A stretch of 64,000 nt of DNA from Bombyx mori (Eukaryota > Arthropoda > Insecta > Lepidoptera > Bombycidae). The translations under genes were made by a program, and so were the position numbers. The stretch is from assembly GCF_030269925.1 (NCBI RefSeq), contig NC_085133.1:9568001-9632000 (forward strand). Direction: 5' to 3'. The notes under the pieces were generated by a model. That model saw only the letters and a list, made by a program, of their open reading frames with translations, ran no database searches and was not told the origin of the DNA. Within the stretch, counting starts at the first letter, position 1. Each line of letters begins with the position of its first letter. Of the stretch, positions 38,423-50,400 are shown in pieces.

Positions 38423-41400
38423 GTATAGTCCTTATGCTGTGTGAACGTCGGATTGGTCGTTCAAGTCTTTGTACTATCAAGCCGGAAGGTTTAGTTTTTG
38501 TCAGGGGAAAGATTGATGATAGCAGTCAAAAGCCATATACGTAACCTCCTTCTCTGAACTAATGCTGTCGATAAGCTGCAAAATAACTTTATGCTTAGGT
38601 ATCTTTTTTATTGCTTACATGGGTGGAAGAGCTCACTGTCCACCTGGTGTTAAGTGGTTACCGGAGTCCATAGGCATCTACACAGTAAATGCGGCCACCC
38701 ACCTTGAGATATAAGTTGTAAGATCTCAAGTATAGTTACAACGGCTGCCCAGCCTTCAGACCGAAACGCATTACTACTTCAAGGCAGAAATAGGCAGGGT
38801 GGTGGTACCTATCCGTCCGGACTCACAAAACGTCCTACCACCAGTTAAGTAAGAATTGAGATGTATGAGTAAATAGTATTGCAATTATGAAAATGATTTT
38901 CTTTTATCGTGCAAGTTATTCTTGATGTTAGATAAGGGCGTATTTCATTAGAAAAATTGGTGCTTGCTCATGGGACCTGAAAACAGTCGCATCGCTTCTT
39001 AGTAGTAGGGGAAAGTGGGGGATATACGAACACCTAAGGGAAAATTTAAATAAAACAATGAAATTTAATCACAGATTTTTTTAATTTTTTTTATTTTAAA
39101 GTTTACTTATCTGTCTAACTTATTCACTAATCATCATTTATATTTTTTTAATAAATTGCAACAATATGAAAGAAAAACAAAACCCTTAGTGTTCGGCTTT
39201 GCCCGACATCAGTCGGGTAAATACGAACACCAAGTGGGGTGATTACGAACTAACATTATTAACGACATAGATCACACCACATTTAAAACCCAACGATGTA
39301 GACTGTCCGTCAGTACAACTCTCGTGAGCCCATCTTTTGCACACATAGCACACAATCTAGTCTTCAACGGGAGGATCAATATATTTATCTCTACAAAAAA
39401 TACAAAAGTAGTCTTTATTTTCTTTTTCGCCTTTTTCTTTTTTTTTCGTATTTTGACTAGAGTCACTAAAGTCTTTTTTTATATTGTTCTAATTCTTTAA
39501 TAATCTTTCATACTTCTTGCTTGAAGGTGTTCTCTCATTACATTTCAGTCTTTTTATTTGGGTTCCTTTTTTGCCATCTTTCCGTTTTCTTCTTGATTTC
39601 TTACGTTTCCTGATTGTCTGTAAATAAAGGTTTTCATCCAGACCATGGCTGTATTAACACTTCTTTCATTAGATGGTCAAAATTAGTAGTTTTTGAAACA
39701 TTATATGTTTACGCAGGGAGAGTTTTTTGGTTTTAACATCGTCTATAGCCTTTTTGAAATCTTCTAAGCTATACTTCAATTCGGTCTTTCTTTTATAAGT
39801 ACAAGGCATCTGTAATAATATTTAAAAAAAAGTTGAACGGGGTACCAACAAACGGGAGTGGGGTAACGGCGAATGTTCGAGATTGCCCAACATGGAGTGT
39901 TCGTCTTTACCCCGCGGAATCGAAAATAATTAAAGGTCAAAAAACAATTTTGGTTCAATTTATTTTGCCTACTACATCATTATCATTTAGCTGAGTAATA
40001 TGTGATTATTCCACTATGTAAAAGCTGAATTATTATTGTAGATAGAAATAAAGTTACATCAACTTGAATTTACCAAAAAATTACATCTAAGACATACAAA
40101 ATATTGAAAAATGCATACCTTTTTAAGTACGTGCGTCCGCGTCTCCCGTGTTATTGACTGGCATCAGTGATGGCGTGATCTCCGAAATGGTGGCAAATAA
40201 AATTAGGATATATATTTCTAACATATTAGAACCATTGAATTCGGCATTACCCAGCGTTCGCGTTTCCCCCACTTTCCCCTACATCAGGTGTCTTACCCCT
40301 AAGGCTGCGACGACCTTTTCAATTATGCCGATTTACTTTAGATTATCATTACAAACCAAGAAAATCAAACTTAGGAATTTGCGGAATCAATAACCGATCA
40401 AGGGCCTTTAAATTTAGGGGTCGGCAATCATGTTGTTATGCTGTCTTAGTGGCTCCGGCGACCACTTAACTATGCATGCGCCGTGAGCTCGTTCACCCGT
40501 CTATGCAATAAAAAACATTGACCATTCCAGTCCCTTAAACAATTAGGATATTACCACTAATGTATTGTCTACAGTACACTGCAAGATACCTGCTATATTT
40601 TTATATTTTCCAGAATTTCTGTAAAATAAACGGTTGTCTGGAAGAGATCGCTTTTAGCGATAAGACCGTCTATTGTACAAATGTATCTGCTTTTTGACTG
40701 TTTTTTTTAATGTAAATTGTGTTTTGGTGTGCAATAATCTGTCGCTCTCACTAATATATTGTAGTGTTCCATCTTCTCGGAGTGTAACCTTAACATTGCA
40801 CAATTCACTTAATATTATACTAAAACACCTCGAGAGGCTCATCGTACCAGTAAAGAGGGTGGGAAAAGGCCTCTGAGGGCGCAGTCCAATACTTTGATCC
40901 GACCAGATCCGCAACGCTTTTAATTCCAAATTTCACAACGCCCTCCACACCGCCACAGACAGAAACAGATGTAGGAAGATCGTGCGAGACGTCACGACCC
41001 TCAGCATTGAGGTATACGACGCAAGGACGTAAAGGCTTTCATCGTAGTAATCTGGAATCAGTGCTTTGAGATAGACTACCTTTCCGGGGAGTATTAGCCA
41101 AGCAAAATAAAAGCCCGAAATTCCACTGCTATACTATTTAAAAAAAGTTTCAAAAGAGCTCTAGTCGGAAACATCAGTTTGACACTGAAATTATCTTTGC
41201 CCTTGAAGAAGACCTAAGCTTTCTGATGCTAACAAAAATGTGCCCAAAAAGAATTCACCTTTTTTTTTCCTACATAAGCTGATAGCCTTGAGAGGCTATT
41301 TCAGCGTAACCTTAACTAGTAGGTGAGCTAGGGCTAGGGCTCAAAACTAATGACGTTGCTAACATGAACCGTTGCAAGAGCCGTACTTCGCAGAATCTAC

Positions 41401-44400
41401 CATGGGATCGGGAACGCGACCCACTGAGAAGATCCGGCAAGGAACTAAGTGGCTGTGTCTGTGGGTTAATTTACTCGTCGAGCCCTGTCGAGAAAGATGA
41501 CCGGTGCTTGAAGTACCTAGAAACACCGTGAGTGGATCGGGAGGATCCGAAATGACGTGTTTTGGGCGACGTCGACTGCTTTCCATTCTGTCCGCAGGAT
41601 TGGGAATATTGTGGCACCTCGGCTGATGCCTAGTTTGTCTAAAACAAACCGATTGCAAATACAAACGGAAACATAAAACACTTTTGATAGCATCGAACCG
41701 CAGACGAATTTGAAAGATGTTTTAATCGTAAACACCAATTTAGATATTTATTTAGTTAATCGCGGTTTCTCCCGCAACGAATTTAGGGAAAGCGGAAAAC
41801 ATTTAATGTGGCCAAACAAACAGACTTGTTTTATTTTCTTTTTTTGCTGTAAATTTTGCTGTGCGTCGTTTCGGATATTTTATTTTCGGTTATACGAAAT
41901 TTAAATGCTGGGCGACTTGAACGGGAATTATAAAATGGATTGGAAAAATCATTACTTCGCTGTTATAATTGGCATTGGCCATTTTTTTAATGAAAACTTC
42001 TTGAGCACTTTCTGTTAGAGGAAAATATTACAGGTTCGCGTCACCGACATGCTTATGTTATCGAAGATTGATGTGCAACGTAAGCTATAGACCGAACCAG
42101 CTGAGTTTATCCCCGGATTCTCTCAGTGGGTCGCGATTCCGTGATAGATTCAGCGAAGCATTGCTCTTATCAAGTCTAATCTTAGCAAGTTCTATCAGAA
42201 TGAGCCCGTGAACTCAGGTTACTTGGGGTCGACATTTCGAGTGATGTCCAATTTCGGAGTCATTTGGAAGGCAAAGCCAAGTTGGCGTCCAAAATGCTGG
42301 GAGTCCTCAACAAAGCGAAGCGGTATTTCACGCCTGGACAAAGACTTTTGCTTTATAAAGCACAAGTCCGGCCTCGCGTGGAGTACTGCTCCCATCTCTG
42401 GACTGGGGCTCCCAAATACCAGCTTCTTCCATTTGACTCCATATAGAAGAGGGCCGTTCGAGTCGTCGATAATCCCATTCTCACGGATCGTTTTTAACCT
42501 TTGGGTCTGCGGAGGGACTTCAGTTCCCTCTGTATTTTGTACCGTATGTTCCATGGGGAGTGCTCTGAGGAATTGTTCGAGATGATACCAGCATCTCGTT
42601 TTTACCATCGCACCGCCCGCCACCGGAGTAGAGTTCATCCATACTACCTGGAGCCACTGCGGTCATCGACAGTGCGTTTCCAGAGGTCTTTTTTGCCAAG
42701 CACCATCCGGCTATGGAATGAGCTCCCCTCCACGGTGTTTCCTGAGCGCTATGACATATCCTTCTTTAAAAGAGGCTTGTGGAGAGTATTAGGCGGTAGG
42801 CAGCGGCTTGGCGCTGCCCCTGGCATTGCTGAAGTCCATGGGCGACGGTAACTACTCACCATCAGGTGGGCCGTATGCTGGTTTGCCTACAAGGGAAATA
42901 AAAAAAAAAAACTCACCCACCAGTTAGGATAGGACCAAAATACCCCCTCATACCTAATAGCAGTTACGTTGGCAAAAAAAACAGGAATTTTACATGGCCA
43001 CGCACAATTACAATAACTAAGTAATTAACACAAATAAAAATAATTCAAGTCCTGATAACCAATCAGTGCTTCAAATATTACTTGACATTGCTGTGTAGGT
43101 AATGTAGGTTAATTATAGCTTGACTTTGTTTTCATTGAATAAGATCGAAGAGATACGAAGTCGCGGCTTACTTGGAGACAGCGATAACCGACGTCCATAT
43201 TTTGATCACACCGTTACTATCGCTCAGCTTGAGATCAAAATTCAAAGCCAAAGTCTTTATTATTCGACTTCTGTCACACCTTAGTTAGTATACATGACTT
43301 TTTTTATTTTTTTATATTCCCTTGTAGACGGACGAACATACGGCACATCTGATGGTGAGTGGTTACCACGCATCGATCGCCCATGGACTTCAGCAATGTC
43401 AGGGACAGATCCAAGCCACTGCCTACCGTTGAGTACTCTCCACAAGCCTCGTTTGAAGAAGGACATATCATATGGAGTGGAGCTCATTCCATAGCCGGAT
43501 GGTACGTGGCAAAAAATACCTCTGGAAACGCACTATCGGTAAACGCAGCGGCTCCCCATAATATGGATGAACTCTGCTCCGATGGCGGGAGGTGCGATGA
43601 TAAAAAGGAGATGAGGAGATCATCTCAAACAATTATCACAGAATAGTGGAATTTCAGTAAAAACTTAGATTCCGCTAACGACATTTTCAAGACCATAATA
43701 ATCTATACTCATATTATAAAGAGGAAAGATTTGTTTGTTTGTTTGTATTGAAAAGGCTCCGACACTACTGAACCGATTTGAAAAATTATTTCACTGTTTG
43801 GAAGCTACACTGTTCCCGAGCAACACAGGCTATATTTTTTGAAAAAAAAATAGGAATCTTTACTAAAACTCCAATAATGTAACCCAAGGTGTAAAAAAAT
43901 TACCTAAAATATTCCATACATCGCGTGCCCTGAGAATACTATTGATGATGGAATAAAATAATGTACTACGACTTTGTAGAACACATTATTATTTACAAAA
44001 AGTATCGCGACAGCATATGTCTAACTATTGTAGTTATGCCGTAATAAGTGTTCATTTATTTAAAAAAATAAAACAACGTCAAATATCGTTGAAATTTTTG
44101 TTAAAGACCCGAGCGGAGCCGGAGCGGACCGCTATATACTTATAATTTGCAGTTGTTGACATACAACTTTAATTATTTTTAGTTAACTAAATAGTGACGT
44201 TGCGCCGACATGTAATATCATTACAATAAAAAAAGTCGAGATTAAACGTAGTATAAAAGTAGTTTGAATTATGCCACGGCTCGTAATAAATAAATGGGAA
44301 CAAATAACGCATGGTCACCCCTGCCCCAAATTAAGACTCCCTGTGTTATGGGTACCAGAGACTAGCATACATAGTTATATAATAAATAATAATAATAATA

Positions 44401-47400
44401 AATAATAATAATAAATATTTACTAACAATCACGCCACGTTAACTGGTCCCATGATAAATTCGTAAAGAACATGTGTTACAGGTACCAGATAACGGAAATA
44501 AATGTAAGATTTTTATTATACACATACATATATTTAATATACATCCATAACCCTGGAAAAGACATTTATATTTATCATACAAATATCTTCCCTTGGCGGG
44601 ATTCGAACCCGCGACCCCCTTGTGTAGTGACCATGTCACTTACCACTACACCTGACGGCCGTTAAATATACGTTTAAATATATACATAAGTAGATAATAA
44701 GCACCCATACAATTAGCAAACAAACCTGTTCATCTCTACGAATGTTTGTCTGATGTGGGAATCGAGCCCACGACCTTCGGAGCGACAGTCAGAGGCTCTA
44801 ATTACTACACCACCGAGTCAGTCAATTAGCTTCGAATCACATCATCAGGGCCGTCATTCTACCGTGCACTATTACTTATTATACTATGACTCTACGCGCA
44901 CGCTACCACAGCCCACTGAGTTTCTCGCCGGATCTTCTCAGTAGGTCGCGATTCCGATCCGGTGGTAGATTCTGCGAAGCACTGCTCTTGCTGGGGCCAG
45001 TGTTAGCAACACTCCCGGTAAGAGCCCCGTGAGCTCACCTACACGTCAAGGAGAAGCTGAAATAGCCTCCCAAGGCTACCAGCATAGGTAGGAAAAACAA
45101 AAAAAGCGCACGCTACTCCGTCACGCATTATCACGCATACGATACGTGATCTTCTCTTTCCCGTTTCCTGCAGCAACTCACACGCTAACGCTCAACCTTC
45201 ATAGACCTTTAACCTTCCTTACCAGCAGAAGATTCGTTGTCATTATTTTATCAATTTCTGTTGCATAGGCGATGGGACTGTACAAAAAAAATGGATATAG
45301 AGCGTCGATTTCTATCCTTAATAATTTTAATTTTTTGCTGACCTAAGCTGTTAGCCTTGAGAGGCTATGTCAGCGTAATTTAACAAATAGGTGAGCTCAC
45401 GGGGCTCAAATCTGACATTGCTAACACTAGCCCTAGCAAGAGCAGTGCTTCGCAGAATCTACCACCGGATCGGAAACGAGACCCACTGAGAGGCCTAGAC
45501 CTAGACCTATGGCTATTTTTATTAATGAGTCTTTATGTTTCATGTTTCTATTGTATTGCAGAACGGTTGTCTTATCCTTGAAGGCGGAACGCAACTAATG
45601 GAAATTGTAATTGACTTCAATCAAAAGACGAATATATTTTGTCTTTCTCTATCTGTCAGAGATAATTTCGGAAATTGGTAAAACAATTCGATCCTCCAAA
45701 ATAAATAATCGAGTAGGTACCTATCTATTAAATTATGATTTAAGACATTTTACAGAGTACATCAAAATTCTTAAATTTCTTGGGTAACAGTGGATAATTT
45801 ATTATATATTTTAAATTATCTATGTATAACATATATTTTTTTGTTAATGCAGTCTTATAGATTTTTTTCATTAAACGCCATCTATTGGCAACATACAAAA
45901 ACATTTTTGGTCTATTATAAATTATCATTTGAGTCGTCTATTATCAAAGGTGGCAATCTGTGCATTTGGACAAAAAAATGTTATTGATATGTCAATACAG
46001 ATTGATTTGAATATAATCGTCTCCTTCAAAGAATACGGTTCAAAACCTGCATTAAATAAAGGTTAAGACTTAACCTGTTATTTATCTAAGATGTCGTTCA
46101 GAAGAGTTTTGTGACTGCCAATGGAATACAAAGTCAGTAATTCGTTTTTCTGATTTACCAATAATTGTCCAAAAGTCACATTGCCGGCTTTGATAATAGT
46201 CGACTCATTTATGTTAGGTCCTTGTTTTTTTTAATTTTAATTCATGACTGCAAATGTGAACGCGAGCAAAGCCGCGGGTCAACACTATGAAGCATAAACT
46301 GTTAAGTGAGTTTACAATAACAACATTCATTCGACATCAGCTGATTAAAGCCATTTGAATCTTTTTATCGTAACATTTTTGTCCGTATCTTGAAAAGGCG
46401 ATGCTGATGATAAGATACTTCAGAAAGTAGCCACTCATAATGCGTAAGGAAAAATGTTACTACTATCTTTTAGTAGGACAATTTCGACAAACATATCGGT
46501 ACCTATATAATACCTTTGGCTTTGCGGCTGAGGCAGAAAATCCCCTGCCACCATCAGAGCAGATGGAAACACAGTCCCATTTTTTTTTTGTCACAGTCTC
46601 ACAATCCACCTGGTGTTAAGTGGTTACTGGAACCCATAGACATCTACAACGTAAATGCGCCACCCACCTTGAGATATCTGCTTCACGGCAGAAATAGGTA
46701 AGGCGGTGGTACCTACCCGTGCGGACTCACGAGAGGTCCTACCACCAGTACTCTGCCTCAAATCAGTGAATCCTATCATGAATGGTTATTGAAATGTTAA
46801 GTTATATATATATCTCGCTGCCTACGAACGGCTCTTAAGCGCGGTTTTTTTTTTTATATTTATACATTTCCTGATCTGTAAGCCTGCCTTTCTTAAGCTA
46901 ATGTTTACGCCATTTTTGCCATAAACTAAGACATTCTCATTGCCAATGTTTATGGCTATTTCTCGCTACTCGCCAACAGAAGATTCTCTGCGTACTTTTC
47001 AACTAAGAACTGTGGTGTTTCATATTAGGACATGTACCTATAATAAAAAAAAAAACTAAAATGTAGATTAAAACCAACAAAAGGACACGCTAAATAAATT
47101 TATTGAGATCGGTCCTGGATACGTATGCAAAACTTTGAAGTTATTTGGATGTCTTGAAATTAGTTATGATTATGGTTGAGACGTCGCCATTAAAATTAAA
47201 TTAAATTTATTTATTCCATTCAATACAAAGTCAGGCTTACAATTTGCATCAAAACGCCTGACTCGTTAACACAAAAAACATTATTAAAATGATTAAGTAC
47301 TATTATTATACTAAAAACACGCTACCACGCTATGCGCACGGTTAGCGTGGTATGGACATGTGATATGTAGAAAGAAGATGCATGTGACCAGGAGATGTAT

Positions 47401-50400
47401 GGAAATGGTAGTGCAAGGTAGAGGGGGACAGGTCGACCGAAGAAGACATGGATGGAATGTGTGAATGACGATATGAGAGAGAGGAGTGAGAGTGTGACGG
47501 CTAATAGAAGAGAATGGAATAGAAAAATTCGCTGTGCCGACTCCACCTAGTGGGATCAGGTGGAGAAAAAGAAGAAGATACACACTTGGCGATGCACCGG
47601 GGAGAGTGAGGTGAGGACTGCCGGCCTGACCTAGAGCGAAGTTAAGGAGCAAGCGCAAGGACTACCCTAGGACTACTGCTATGGTTGAAAGATTCTCTTA
47701 CATAGACAATACACATACATAAACAAATATTACCAAATTCACTAATGCCAAACACCAAAAGCGGCGTTTATGTGGTTTTTAATACGCTTTTATTAGCTTC
47801 AGACGTATTGTTCAGGCTTTTTTCTTACAATAAAATCATTTTTTCTTACGCTATTTTTAATCCAAATTTATTTTCTATTTTTTAGTTGGATTTTCTATAA
47901 AAGCGTTTTTTTTTTGTTTTTTTAAACTATTATTAATTTTTTGTAGCTTCCAGTGATTCCTTGTGCCATACACGACCGATTCGTCAGCTTAATACAAATA
48001 ACAATCAAAACCTAACAAAGGTTTTATTTAGATTTTTCCGCAACGAACCTAAAAGGTTATTTCGATTGACGTGAATTTGTTTTCATTGCCGCCAATTAAT
48101 ACGCGAGCACGTTTTCATTGTTGTAAATTGATAGTCTTCGGAGTTAGAACTAATTTTAGCTCATTGAATTTGTGAGGGGTTTTAATTTATCAACCTTTTT
48201 AATGTAGTAAACTAATTTGCTAATTTATTCGATTAAAGGAGCTTATGTTCAGCAGTGGACGTTGATGATGAAGCTAATTTACAGGCCAAGGTTTTCTTTT
48301 TTAATAAATGAAATCAAATCAAATCATTCAAAGCCGGATGGTACGTGGAAAAAACGATCTTTGTAAACGCAGTGTGGATAAGACTACTCTCCAGTAACCG
48401 TATAACATCATACTCTATGAACTCATACTCTATGAATAAAAATTTAAAAACAACTAAAGTCTACGCTGCCCACATTCCATTGGATAACTAATTTTATATC
48501 TTTTACTACTTTAAGACCTTATTTATTTTTATTCTAATTCGAAATCGAAATGGCTCCAAATCATTGGTACCCCAATCAGTGCTATCATTAAAGAGCTAAG
48601 CTTTGAGCAGTTAAGTCTACACGGCACCAGTTAAAACCACCGTATTCTTCCCGCAATTAATTAATATGTTCAACAATATATCTTGAGACAATAGGCGCGA
48701 TGACGCTCTATCTTAACTATGCCCTTAACACGACTGATGATAACTTTAGTCATTAAATATGACCATTTGTAATATTGCAGTACAAAAATCCATCCATCAT
48801 CATTCCAGTTTGGATTCAATCTGGCTTAGTACATTTTTTATTTATTTATTGCTTGGATTGGTGGACGAGTTCATGGCCTACCTGGTGTTAAATGGTTACT
48901 GGAGTCCATAGACATCTACAACGTAAATGCCGCCACTTTGAGACATCAGTTGTAAGGTCTCAGTTTTAACAGTACAACGGCTGCCCTGCCCTCCAGACCG
49001 AAACGCATTACTGCTTCACGGCAGAAATAGGCAGGGTGGTACATACCCGTGCGGACTCACAAGACGTCCTAACACCACTAATTACGCAAATTATAATTTT
49101 ACGGGTTTGATTCATCCATACTGATAGATTGAGTTCATCCATACTACCTGGAGCCACTGCGGTCATCCACAGTGCGTTTCCAGAGGTCTTTTTTGCCACG
49201 CACCATCCGGCTATGGAATGAGCTCCCCTCCACGGTGTTTCCCGAGCGCTATGACATGTCCTTCTTCAAACGAGGTTTGTGGAGAGTATTAAGCGGTAGG
49301 CAGCGGCTTGGCTCTGCCCCTGGCATTGCTGAAGTCCATGGGCGACGGTAACCACTCACCATCAGGTGGGCCGTAAGCTCGTCCGCCTACAAGGGCAATA
49401 AAAAAAAAAAAATATTACACGATGTTATTCCTTCAACGTAGAAGTCAATCGTGAACGTTTGTTAAGTACGTATTTCATTGGAAAAATTGGTACCCGCCTA
49501 GAGGATTCGAACACCGTTGCATCGCTACATACGAATGCACCGGGCGTCTTATCCTCTGGGCCATGACGACTTCAATTGCAATTGAAAATTTGTATTTCAG
49601 TTTTATCTTAATTGACTAAAAGAAAGATAGCCTTTGTGGAAGAGTATTTGCGAGAGAAAGGCGTGAGTGCAGAGATGAGGTGTGATAGACCTGAATTGGA
49701 AAAGATATGCCGACCCCACCTAGTTGTTTAAGGGTATTAACAGTTTTCTTTACTAATATTTTCAGTGTACACTAAGTACAGGTCGTCGCGGCTTAAAAAA
49801 TAAAACGGCCGGTGCATTCGTGTTGAGCGATACACGGGATGTTCGAATCCCAGGCGGGTACCAATTTTTCTAATGAAATACGTACTCAACAATCTGTTCA
49901 CTATTGACTTCCATGGTGAAGGAATAACATCGGGTAATAAAAATCAAACCCGCAAATTTTAATTTGCGTAATTACTGATGGTAGGACCTCTAGTGAGTCC
50001 ACGCGGGTAGGTACCACCACCCTGCCTATTTCTGCCTTGAAGCAGTAATGCGTTTCGGTTTGAAAGGTAGGGCAACTGTTGTACTTAAGACCTTAGAACT
50101 TATATCTCAAGGTGGGTGGCGCATTTACGTCGTAGATGTCTATGGGCTCCAGTAACTACGTAACACCAGGTGGGCTGTGAGCTCGTCCACCCTTCTAAAC
50201 ATTAAAAAGTATATTCCACTGCACTTGTTCCAGTGCTTTGTGACGGCTGGGGTGTGTCTCAACATGGCCAGCCACGGACTGGTGATGGGTTTCTCGGCCA
50301 TCTTAGTGCCGCAACTCCAGCAGCCCGATTCGCCGATACCCGTTGACTACTCCACAGGATCGTGGATCGGTAAGGTCTAACTTCTTAATTAAAAACATAC

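Noticed and set aside
47311..47658. 115-codon minus-strand frame
   Set aside because: It is the antisense of an RTE-like fragment at 47325-47582.
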